This document shows positions 53,693 through 61,593 of a stretch of DNA of 64,000 nucleotides, in pieces. How positions within the stretch are numbered: the first letter of the stretch is position 1; every line of letters starts with the position of its first letter. The notes beneath the pieces are model-generated. The model did not search any database. It was not told the DNA's origin and saw only the letters and a list, made by a program, of their open reading frames with translations. The position numbers were made by a program, and so were the translations under genes. The stretch covers positions 186,001 to 250,000 of the forward strand of contig NZ_JACIBT010000001.1 of the NCBI RefSeq assembly GCF_014195445.1. Direction: 5' to 3'. Origin of the DNA: Garicola koreensis (GTDB lineage: Bacteria; Actinomycetota; Actinomycetes; Actinomycetales; Micrococcaceae).

Positions 53693-54217
53693 ATGGAGCA
53701 GGTCGTTCTGCTTGACGAGCGTGGTGAGCCCAGCGGTGCCATGGCGAAGAGTCAGGTCCACTCAGAGTCGACCCCGCTGCACCTGGCATTCTCCTGCTAC
53801 CTCTACAACGACGAGGGGCTGCTGCTGGTGACCCGCCGAGCGCTGAGCAAGGTGGCGTGGCCCGGAGCATGGACCAACAGCTTCTGCGGCCACCCCCAGC
53901 CTGGTGAGTCCGTTCAGGACGCCGTTCACCGCCGTGCCGAACAGGAACTGGGAGCTGCGGTGGGCAGAGTGCACCTGGTGGCCCCGGACTTTCGTTATCG
54001 AGCGGTGGACCCCGGCGGCATCGTCGAGAACGAGGTCTGCCCCGTCTATACCGCCACCCTGGAGTCAGCACTGGAGCCGAACCCGGAGGAGCTGACGCAA
54101 TGGCAGTGGGTGGACCCTGCTCAGCTTCGGGCCGCGGCAGCGGCGGCTCCGTTCGCGTTCAGCCCCTGGATGGTGGAACAGCTGCCCCTCGTCCCGTCTG
54201 CCTCCCCACATGAGTGA
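53693..54217 (+). CDS. idi: Isopentenyl-diphosphate isomerase, type I
   Basis: A 174-residue Nudix-fold enzyme that interconverts isopentenyl and dimethylallyl diphosphate. The segment TNSFCGHPQPGESVQDAVHR holds the active-site Cys and metal-binding His; the Nudix-like block AEQELG follows, and a Glu-rich NPEELTQWQWVD ends it. Start ATG 53693 follows GGAGG. First gene of the carotenoid operon, six bases before crtE. Confidence 0.92.
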   Translation: MEQVVLLDERGEPSGAMAKSQVHSESTPLHLAFSCYLYNDEGLLLVTRRALSKVAWPGAWTNSFCGHPQPGESVQDAVHRRAEQELGAAVGRVHLVAPDFRYRAVDPGGIVENEVCPVYTATLESALEPNPEELTQWQWVDPAQLRAAAAAAPFAFSPWMVEQLPLVPSASPHE

Positions 54218-54223
54218 GGTCAC

Positions 54224-55321
54224 ATGAGTGACGTCCAAGCACCGGAGGCGGTGAACCAAGACCTGGGGTCGCTCATCGGCGAGGCGCTGAGGCGCCGCAT
54301 CCGACGACGTGCCGGCCAGGCCGAACGCTATGGTGGGGACTTTGCCGAGCTGTGGGCGCAGATGGCAGAGCACGCGGCAGGGGGCAAGCTGCTGCGACCG
54401 CGGCTCTTCTTGGACACCGCAGAGGCTCTCGCGCACGGTCGGGTGCTGGATCGCGATCTGCTGATCGAACTCGGTGTGGGCATCGAAATGCTGCACTACG
54501 CCTTCCTTCTCCACGACGACGTCATCGACCGCGATTTTCGACGTCGGCAGGGTGTGAACCTGCTCGGCGAGGTCCGGGATGCTCACCCGGCGCCGCAGAG
54601 CGAGGCTGCTCGCCGCTGGGGGACGGCGGTGGGGATCCTGGCCGGTGACCTGATGATCTCTGAAGTGCACCAAATCTTCGCCCGCGCCCGGGTCCGTGAG
54701 ACGGCTGGGCACCGACTGCTGGACCTGCTGGATGACACCATCCAAGCCAGCGTCTGCGGCGAAGCGGCCGACGTCGGACTCAGTGTGGGCGCCGTCGATC
54801 CCACCCTGTCCGCCGCACTGTCGATGACCCAGTACAAGACGGCCACCTACTCCTTCGAACTGCCCCTGCGGGCGGCAGCCATCGTCGAGGGCGCCGATGA
54901 GGTGACCGAGTCTGCGCTGACCGCAGCAGCACGACATATGGGAATCGCCTACCAGCTCCAGGATGACCTGCTCTCGGCCTTCGGGGATCCCCAACGGCAC
55001 GGCAAAGAGTCAGGCTCAGACTTCCGTGAGGGCAAGCAGACCCCGCTGATCGCCTACGCACGCACCACCGATTGGTGGCCGCAGATCGCTGACTGCTTGG
55101 GCCGCGGCGACATCACTGGTCACGACACGGCCACTGCTCACAACACAGAGCAGCTGCGTGCACTGCTGCGTGACTGCGGAGCAGAACAGTTCATCCACAA
55201 TCTGCTGACCCAGCATCTGAGCGCCTTGGACCACCTGCTGGAAGGTTCCTCCCCCATATCGGCGGAGGTCCGGCGGGTGCTCAGTGTGCACAGTGATGCT
55301 ATGCGGGGCCGCAGCGTATGA
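54224..55321 (+). CDS. crtE: Geranylgeranyl diphosphate synthase
   Basis: A 365-residue all-helical prenyltransferase. First Asp-rich motif LLHDDVIDRDFRRR near residue 98 and second YQLQDDLLSAFGD near residue 245; the Lys/Arg pair GGKLLRPRLF near residue 52. It builds GGPP from IPP and DMAPP. It overlaps crtB by four bases. Confidence 0.93.
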   Translation: MSDVQAPEAVNQDLGSLIGEALRRRIRRRAGQAERYGGDFAELWAQMAEHAAGGKLLRPRLFLDTAEALAHGRVLDRDLLIELGVGIEMLHYAFLLHDDVIDRDFRRRQGVNLLGEVRDAHPAPQSEAARRWGTAVGILAGDLMISEVHQIFARARVRETAGHRLLDLLDDTIQASVCGEAADVGLSVGAVDPTLSAALSMTQYKTATYSFELPLRAAAIVEGADEVTESALTAAARHMGIAYQLQDDLLSAFGDPQRHGKESGSDFREGKQTPLIAYARTTDWWPQIADCLGRGDITGHDTATAHNTEQLRALLRDCGAEQFIHNLLTQHLSALDHLLEGSSPISAEVRRVLSVHSDAMRGRSV

Positions 55322-56211
55322 ATGAGAGCCTCGAACGCTTCACTCAGGCGTCGCAAACTGCTGCGGCCAGCGTCATAGACGCCTACTCGACCTCCTTCGG
55401 GGTCGCCACACGCCTGCTGGGCGCCCGTCATCGCGATCACGTGCGCAATATCTACGCGATGGTGCGGGTCGCCGATGAGATCGTCGACGGAGTCGCCCAC
55501 GAAGCGGGACTCGACGCCGCCGCGCAGCGACTGACGCTCAGCGAGTACGCTGACCAGACCCACCGCGCGATGGAACGCGGCTACAGCAGCGACCTGGTAC
55601 TCCATGCCTTCGCGCACACTGCGCGCGCCAGCGGCATCGGACCGGATCTGACTCAGCCGTTCTTCACGGCCATGGCGGCTGATATCGGCCGCGATGGCCC
55701 CCAGTCGGATCACGTGCAGACCTATCAGGGTGAGGACTATGACCACTACGTCTACGGTTCAGCTGAAGTGGTGGGCCTGATGTGCTTGAAGGTGTTTCTG
55801 CGTCAGGAGCAGCGCGATGCTGGCCAATTGGCCCGGCTGGAGGACGGCGCCCGTCACCTGGGGGCCGCCTTCCAGAACGTCAACTTTCTCAGAGACCTGG
55901 GCGATGACACCGATCGGCTGAACCGCAGCTACCTCACACGCGGAGAACAGATGAGCGAAGATCTGAAGGACGATTGGGTGGAGCTGGTGAACACCCAGCT
56001 TGACCAGGCCCGCCGCGCGCTGCCGCTGCTGCCCAAGGATGCCCGAGCCGCGGTCCGTGGGGCGTTGGCGCTGTTCGAAGCGCTGACCAAGAAGGTGGAC
56101 CGGACACCGGCCGCTGCCCTCTACGGCAGACGAGTGCGTGTCTCTGACCCGGTCAAGGCGATGCTGGCCGCACGAGCACTGCTGCAGACGTGGAGGGAAG
56201 CCGCAGCATGA
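55318..56211 (+). CDS. crtB: Phytoene synthase
   Basis: A 297-residue squalene/phytoene synthase family enzyme. The two Asp motifs are RVADEIVDGVAHEAG near residue 55 and NFLRDLGDDTDRLNRSYL near residue 190. It joins two GGPP to phytoene. Its stop overlaps crtI (ATGA). Confidence 0.93.
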   Translation: MNESLERFTQASQTAAASVIDAYSTSFGVATRLLGARHRDHVRNIYAMVRVADEIVDGVAHEAGLDAAAQRLTLSEYADQTHRAMERGYSSDLVLHAFAHTARASGIGPDLTQPFFTAMAADIGRDGPQSDHVQTYQGEDYDHYVYGSAEVVGLMCLKVFLRQEQRDAGQLARLEDGARHLGAAFQNVNFLRDLGDDTDRLNRSYLTRGEQMSEDLKDDWVELVNTQLDQARRALPLLPKDARAAVRGALALFEALTKKVDRTPAAALYGRRVRVSDPVKAMLAARALLQTWREAAA

Positions 56212-57818
56212 CGAAAGTTGTCGTCGTCGGGGCAGGGGTGGCTGGTCTGGCCACTGCCGGGCTGCTGGCTCAGCGCGGGTTCGAGGTCCGCGTACTGGAG
56301 AAGAACGAGGGGATCGGCGGCCGGGCAGGAAGCTTTGCGCGGCACGGTTTTCATTTCGACACCGGGCCCTCCTGGTATCTGATGCCGCGGGTCTTCGACC
56401 ACTTCTTCGCCATGATGGGCACCTCAACCTCCGAGCAGCTGGATCTGAAGATGCTTCGGCCCGGCTACCGGATTTTCCCCGAACCGGACGCGCCTGGCGC
56501 CGCATCTGTACCGATCACCGTGCCGCACGGATCCGGCGAGGTCATCGAGCTGTTCGAAACTTTAGAACCCGGGGCGGGCCGCAGGCTGCAGACCTATCTG
56601 GCCTCCGCCCAGCACGTGACCAAGCTGGCGGAGGACTACTTCCTCTACAACCCCTTCACCCGGATCTCCTCACTGCTCGGCCGGGAAGTGCTGAGCAGTC
56701 TGCCCAAGCTGCCGGGCCTGCTGCTGCGCAGTCTGCAGGGGTACGTCGCCGCACGGTTCGAACACCCGGTGATCCGCCAGATGCTCGGCTACCCGGCAGT
56801 GTTTCTGGGCACCGACCCTGCTCGTGCGCCTGCCATGTACCACTTGATGAGCGCCCTGGACCTGCAGGAAGGCGTTCAGTACCCGGCTGGCGGCTTCTCC
56901 GAGGTGGTGGCGCGCATCGGTGCGCTCGCCGAGCAGGCCGGTGCCACCATGACCACCAACGCGGAGGTCACCCGGATCCTCACGTCCACGGGCGGGGGAA
57001 AGCACCCACAGGTCACCGGCGTGCGCTGGGTCGACGACGCCGGCCAGATCCACGCCGAGGAGACCGACGTCGTCGTCTCCGCCGCTGATCTTCACCACAC
57101 CGAGACCACCCTGCTGGATGCTCCGCACAGAAGCTACCCCGAACCCTGGTGGCAGCGCCGCACCAGCGGTCCGGGGGCGCTGATCGTGATGCTGGGGGTC
57201 ACCGGAGACCTTGAGCAGCTGCCGCACCATTCGCTGTTCTTCACCGCGGACTGGTCGGCAAACTTCGAGGCGATCTTCGGCCGCGACGCCCATATCCCCC
57301 ACCCCGCCTCGGTCTATGTCTGCCGCCCCAGCGCCACCGACCCGGCAGCTGTCCCGCAGGGGTACGAGAATCTCTTCCTGCTGGTCCCCATCCCCGCCGA
57401 TGCGTCCCTGGGAGCCGGCGGCAGCGACGGCGCCGGAGATCAGATTCTCGAGCAGGCCGCCGACGCAGTGATCGACCAGGTGGCCCAGTGGGCCGATGTC
57501 CCTGACCTGCGGCGGCGAATCGTGCTCAGGAAGACCCTGGGTCCGGCCGACTTCGCAGCCGACTACAACTCCTGGCGCGGCGGGATGCTGGGCCCTGGCC
57601 ACACGCTGAGGCAGAGCGCGATGTTCCGTGCGCAGAACGCCTCGCGCCGGGTGGACGGGCTCTACTACGCCGGTGCGACGACGGCGCCTGGGGTGGGGGT
57701 GCCGATGTGCCTGATCAGCGCGGAGCTGGTGCTGAAGCGCATCCTGGGCGATCACAGTCCCGGGCCGATGCGCGAACCGACCCACGCTGCGGCCCGGCCG
57801 AGGTACGGGGCGCAGTGA
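56208..57818 (+). CDS. crtI: Phytoene desaturase
   Basis: A 536-residue FAD-dependent enzyme. Start VVVVGAGVAGLATAGLL; NEGIGGRAGSFARHGFHFD; C-terminal signature LYYAGATTAPGVGVPMCLIS. It converts phytoene to lycopene by successive desaturations. The ATG at 56208 overlaps crtB; an 18-bp longer frame is not needed. Confidence 0.93.
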   Translation: MTKVVVVGAGVAGLATAGLLAQRGFEVRVLEKNEGIGGRAGSFARHGFHFDTGPSWYLMPRVFDHFFAMMGTSTSEQLDLKMLRPGYRIFPEPDAPGAASVPITVPHGSGEVIELFETLEPGAGRRLQTYLASAQHVTKLAEDYFLYNPFTRISSLLGREVLSSLPKLPGLLLRSLQGYVAARFEHPVIRQMLGYPAVFLGTDPARAPAMYHLMSALDLQEGVQYPAGGFSEVVARIGALAEQAGATMTTNAEVTRILTSTGGGKHPQVTGVRWVDDAGQIHAEETDVVVSAADLHHTETTLLDAPHRSYPEPWWQRRTSGPGALIVMLGVTGDLEQLPHHSLFFTADWSANFEAIFGRDAHIPHPASVYVCRPSATDPAAVPQGYENLFLLVPIPADASLGAGGSDGAGDQILEQAADAVIDQVAQWADVPDLRRRIVLRKTLGPADFAADYNSWRGGMLGPGHTLRQSAMFRAQNASRRVDGLYYAGATTAPGVGVPMCLISAELVLKRILGDHSPGPMREPTHAAARPRYGAQ

Positions 57819-58150
57819 TGGGCGTCGTCTACCTGGGCCTGCTGCTGACCTTCTTGGGCTGCATGCTGCTCATAGACCGGCGGTTCCGGCTCTTCTTCTG
57901 GAATGACCGGCGTGCAGCGCTGGTGGTGACACTGGTCGGAACCGTCTTCTTCCTGCTCTGGGACGCCGCCGGCATTGTGCTGGGCATCTTCTTCCGCGGT
58001 GAGGCGGTGGTGGCCACCGGCATTATGCTCGCCCCGGAGATGCCGCTTGAAGAACCGGTCTTTCTCATCTTTCTGGTGGTGTGCACCATGGTGATCTACA
58101 CCGGAAGCGCCCGACTCATCGCGGCGGCGCCTCGGAGGCAGGTGCGCTGA
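57818..58150 (+). CDS. crtYe: C50 carotenoid cyclase subunit, CrtYe-type
   Basis: A 110-residue membrane protein with three hydrophobic helices and the conserved PEMPLEEPVFLIFLV of heterodimeric lycopene-type cyclases (lycopene cyclase domain). It works with the next gene to close the rings of the C50 carotenoid. ATG overlaps the crtI stop (TGATG). Confidence 0.85.
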   Translation: MGVVYLGLLLTFLGCMLLIDRRFRLFFWNDRRAALVVTLVGTVFFLLWDAAGIVLGIFFRGEAVVATGIMLAPEMPLEEPVFLIFLVVCTMVIYTGSARLIAAAPRRQVR

Positions 58151-58500
58151 TGAGCTATCTGGAACTGGCGGTGTGGGTCCTTGCTGCTGCGATGCTGGCC
58201 GCCGTCGTGCTGCAGCTGGTGACCCGTCGTCGTGCCGGTGCGCCTGCCCACTTGGGGGCGATTGCGATGACGATTGCTGCTCTGGTGCTGCTGACCGCGG
58301 TGTTCGACAGTCTGATGATCGCAGCGGATCTCTTCCACTACGCACCTGAGATGCTGGTGGGCGCACATATCGGCCTGGCTCCGGTGGAGGACTTCTCCTA
58401 CCCGTTGGCCGGGGCGGTGCTGCTGCCGTGCCTGTGGGCGCTGCTGCGCAGCCGGTCGCGGCCCGAGACCAGCAGCGTCCAGGAGCATCAGGCGTCATGA
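58150..58500 (+). CDS. crtYf: C50 carotenoid cyclase subunit, CrtYf-type
   Basis: A 116-residue membrane protein, the second half of the heterodimeric cyclase. The conserved GLAPVEDFSYPLAGAVLLP is present, again with three helices. Whether epsilon, gamma or beta rings result cannot be told from sequence by eye. Overlaps both neighbours by one to four bases. Confidence 0.85.
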   Translation: MSYLELAVWVLAAAMLAAVVLQLVTRRRAGAPAHLGAIAMTIAALVLLTAVFDSLMIAADLFHYAPEMLVGAHIGLAPVEDFSYPLAGAVLLPCLWALLRSRSRPETSSVQEHQAS

Positions 58501-59363
58501 TCAGAGACGATGCGCGCCAGGTTCTGCTGGCGTCGCGGCCGGTCAGCTGGATCAACACAGCCTTCCCCTTTGCCGCCGCCTACTTGCTCACTGCCGGTGA
58601 GATCGATGCGGTGCTGCTGCTGGGCACCCTGTTCTTCCTGATCCCGTACAACCTGGCGATGTACGGCATCAACGACGTGTTCGACTACGCCTCCGATGTG
58701 GCCAACCCCCGTAAGGGCGGGATCGAAGGGGCGCTGCTGCAGCCGCGGCTGCACGGACCCACACTGTGGGCGGCGGCGCTGACCACCCTGCCGATGCTGG
58801 CGGTGCTGGCCGCATGGGGAGGGCCGGCCAGTTGGGCGGCGCTGGCAGTCAGCGTCTTCGCCGTCATCGCCTACTCGGCTCCGAAGCTTCGCTTCAAGGA
58901 ACGGCCCTTCCTGGATTCGATCACATCCAGCACCCACTTCGTCAGCCCCGCTGTGGTGGGGCTGACACTGGCCGCAGCAGAGGCAACGTTCGACGTCGTC
59001 GTCGTGCTGGTTGCCTTCTTCCTCTGGGGGATGGCCGCCCACGCCTTCGGTGCGGTCCAAGACGTCCGGCCCGACCGAGAAGCTGGTATCGGGTCGATTG
59101 CCACAGTGCTGGGCGCTCGGGTGACCGTGCGGTTCTCGCTGGTGCTGTGGGTGCTGGCGGGGCTGGTGGTGCTGAGCGTCTCCTGGCCCGGGCCACTGGC
59201 CGCTGTGCTGGTGATCCCGTATGTGATCAACGCCGCGCCCTGGGCCTCAGTCAGCGAGGCGGATTCGGGCAGGATCAATCCTGCGTGGCGACGGTTCATC
59301 TTCCTGAACTACGGGGCGGGGTTCTTAGCGACGATGATCCTCATTCTGGCCTGGAACACCTGA
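58497..59363 (+). CDS. crtEb: Lycopene elongase, UbiA family
   Basis: A 288-residue prenyltransferase with about eight helices. The Asp motif NDVFDYASDVANPRKGG near residue 63 is the CrtEb/LbtBC form of the UbiA site, and VQDVRPDREAGIGSIATVLG near residue 190 the second. It adds two C5 units to lycopene, giving C50 flavuxanthin-type products. Last gene of the operon. Confidence 0.92.
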   Translation: MIRDDARQVLLASRPVSWINTAFPFAAAYLLTAGEIDAVLLLGTLFFLIPYNLAMYGINDVFDYASDVANPRKGGIEGALLQPRLHGPTLWAAALTTLPMLAVLAAWGGPASWAALAVSVFAVIAYSAPKLRFKERPFLDSITSSTHFVSPAVVGLTLAAAEATFDVVVVLVAFFLWGMAAHAFGAVQDVRPDREAGIGSIATVLGARVTVRFSLVLWVLAGLVVLSVSWPGPLAAVLVIPYVINAAPWASVSEADSGRINPAWRRFIFLNYGAGFLATMILILAWNT

Positions 59364-59440
59364 GTCCATCCGCGGGGTGAGTCCCTGTGACGGTGTGCCG
59401 AATCGGCGCTGCGGGCGGTTCAGCGGTAGGTTAGGGGACC

Positions 59441-60526
59441 GTGGCACTGACTATCGGAATCGTGGGGCTGCCCAATGTGGGCAAGTCGACCCTCTTCAAC
59501 GCACTGACCCGGCAGACGATCGTGGCGGCGAACTACCCGTTTGCGACCATCGAACCCAATGTGGGGGTGGTCAACCTCCCGGATGAGCGCCTGGACAGAT
59601 TGGCTGAGATCTTCAGCTCGGAGCGCATCCTGCCGGCCACCGTGTCCTTTGTGGACATCGCCGGCATCGTCAAGGGTGCCTCTGAGGGGGAGGGGCTGGG
59701 CAACCAGTTCCTGGCCAATATCCGTGAGGCCCATGCGATCGCCCAAGTGGTGCGTGTCTTCGAAGACGACAACGTGGTCCATGTGGAGGGCAGCGTGAAT
59801 CCCAGCTCCGATATGGAGACGATCAACACCGAACTGATTCTGGCCGACATGGAGACCCTGGAGAATGCGGTCCCGAAGCTGGAGAAGCAGGTCAAGGGCA
59901 AGAAGGCTGAGCAGGCCCAGTTGGATGCGTACTTGGAAGCGCAGAAGGTGCTGGAGCGCGGCGATTCGATCGTCTCCTCCATCGAGTCGGACAAGCTGGA
60001 GATGGAGCACCTGAAGCATCTGGGGTTGCTGACCGCCAAGCCGTTCATCTATGTCTTCAACGCCGATGACTCCGTGCTCGGCTCTGCGCAGAAGCGTCGG
60101 GAGCTGGCTGAGCTGGTGGCGCCGGCCGAAGCGGTCTTCTTGGACGCGAAGCTGGAGTCTGACATTGTGGAGCTCTCCGAGGAGGAGGCCCGCGAGATGC
60201 TGGAGCTCAACGGTCAGGAAGAGTCCGGCCTGGACCAGCTGGCCCGCGTCGGATTCGACACCCTGGGGCTGCAGACCTACCTCACCGCGGGGCCGAAGGA
60301 GGCTCGCGCGTGGACGATCAATAAGGGCGATACCGCGCCCGAGGCCGCTGGGGTGATTCACACCGACTTCCAGAAGGGCTTCATCAAGGCGGAGATCGTT
60401 TCCTTCGCAGACCTCGACGCCGCAGGCACCATGAACGATGCCAAGGCCGCGGGCAAGGTTCGCATGGAGGGCAAAGAGTACGTGATGAAGGACGGCGACG
60501 TGGTGGAATTTCGTTTCAACGTGTAG
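59441..60526 (+). CDS. ychF: Ribosome-binding ATPase YchF
   Basis: A 361-residue Obg-family P-loop protein starting with GTG. G1 is GLPNVGKSTLFNAL, G3 is SFVDIAGIVKGAS. The C-terminal TGS-like domain ends in EGKEYVMKDGDVVEFRFNV. YchF uses ATP rather than GTP. A housekeeping gene not linked to its neighbours. Confidence 0.96.
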   Translation: MALTIGIVGLPNVGKSTLFNALTRQTIVAANYPFATIEPNVGVVNLPDERLDRLAEIFSSERILPATVSFVDIAGIVKGASEGEGLGNQFLANIREAHAIAQVVRVFEDDNVVHVEGSVNPSSDMETINTELILADMETLENAVPKLEKQVKGKKAEQAQLDAYLEAQKVLERGDSIVSSIESDKLEMEHLKHLGLLTAKPFIYVFNADDSVLGSAQKRRELAELVAPAEAVFLDAKLESDIVELSEEEAREMLELNGQEESGLDQLARVGFDTLGLQTYLTAGPKEARAWTINKGDTAPEAAGVIHTDFQKGFIKAEIVSFADLDAAGTMNDAKAAGKVRMEGKEYVMKDGDVVEFRFNV

Positions 60527-60647
60527 ACCTCGGCGCTACACGCCTCGCACATTACTGCCACGACAGCGATGCCATGGTTGGTCGCCGTAAGCTGATAAGC
60601 TCATCGAGCCTGGCATGGTGCCAGCGTGAACGGGGGATGGGCACTAT

Positions 60648-61373
60648 ATGGCCGGCGATGGCGTCAAGTACGAGTCTAGAACCGTGCGGGCCATCTGCGG
60701 CGCTGAATCTCGGACTGTATCGAAATGGGAGAAGGAAGGCTGGGAGATCGTCCCCCAGTCGCGGGGAAAACTGCGACCGGAGATCATTATTCGTCGGCGC
60801 AAACCGAAGACGCCCTGGCGTCTTGTCGCCATCGGCGGTGGGGAGCGCGCGGTCCCGATCATAGCCCTCATGGTGAATGGGATCATCCGCGAGGAGAGCA
60901 GCATTGAGGCAGTAGAGACGACTGTAGCCTCCGCAAGCAAGACCCCACCCACCCCAAGCGAAACACCTCCCAAGGAGCCGACGCCCGCAGAGTCGGCCAA
61001 AGCAGGTGACGTCGTGCTCAGTCCTGAGAGCAACACGGAACTTGCGGCGGTCCTCGGCCTCGGCCACTATTGCTACGGTTCTATCGTAGCTTTCGCAGAG
61101 AAGTACCGCGGTCAGACGATCGCCTTCGGCGGAAACATCGGAGCGATGAACAGCCACGACGGCGCCAGCATGCGGTACGACATCCTGATCGGCGCAGGCG
61201 ACTTCAGTGAGGCCTCAGCATCCGGCCCCGCGTTTCAGTTCCGCGACGTGAACCCCACGGGCGATCTACACTACACCGGCGACATGCCGGACACGATCGG
61301 TGTCGGCACCCACATTTACGAGACAGCCCAGATCGACGAATATGAGCCCAACTCATGCCTGTTCCTCTTATAG
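60648..61373 (+). CDS. DUF4839 protein
   Basis: A 241-residue protein. Residues 1-60 look like a small basic domain (TVSKWEKEGWEIVPQSRG), 60-85 a hydrophobic segment, 90-125 a Pro/Thr/Ser linker. The C-terminal 110 residues match DUF4839: GSIVAFAEKYRGQTIAFGGN, SMRYDILIGAGDFSEAS and FQFRDVNPTGDLHY. Function unknown. It is followed by the HEPN/helicase gene after 220 bp; whether they are linked is unclear. Confidence 0.75.
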   Translation: MAGDGVKYESRTVRAICGAESRTVSKWEKEGWEIVPQSRGKLRPEIIIRRRKPKTPWRLVAIGGGERAVPIIALMVNGIIREESSIEAVETTVASASKTPPTPSETPPKEPTPAESAKAGDVVLSPESNTELAAVLGLGHYCYGSIVAFAEKYRGQTIAFGGNIGAMNSHDGASMRYDILIGAGDFSEASASGPAFQFRDVNPTGDLHYTGDMPDTIGVGTHIYETAQIDEYEPNSCLFLL

Positions 61374-61484
61374 CCGGTCGAGACGGCGTTCCGCTAGACG
61401 CGGTGAGGCTCGACGCGACCCCTCCAGGGGGTTCAATTCGCCTAGGGTCGAATGTAGATGCATGTCTGTCCACCATTCGTAAAT

Positions 61485-61498
61485 GCTCGTTAACGAGC
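61485..61498. promoter_or_regulatory. Perfect 14-bp palindrome upstream of the helicase gene
   Basis: GCTCGTTAACGAGC has perfect 7-bp arms and no spacer. It lies 96 bp before the predicted start of the HEPN/helicase gene and might bind a dimeric regulator. Confidence 0.35.
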
Positions 61499-61593
61499 GG
61501 GCTGACGAGAGCCCCGCGCAGCACACCTTCCGGAAATCCTTATCCAACCGGTGGACGTGCCCTGAGACCGCCGGACCACTGCAGGAGAAGACG

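Noticed and set aside
54065-55000. A 311-codon minus-strand frame opposite crtE
   Set aside because: Shadow frame of a certain prenyltransferase gene; no independent motif.
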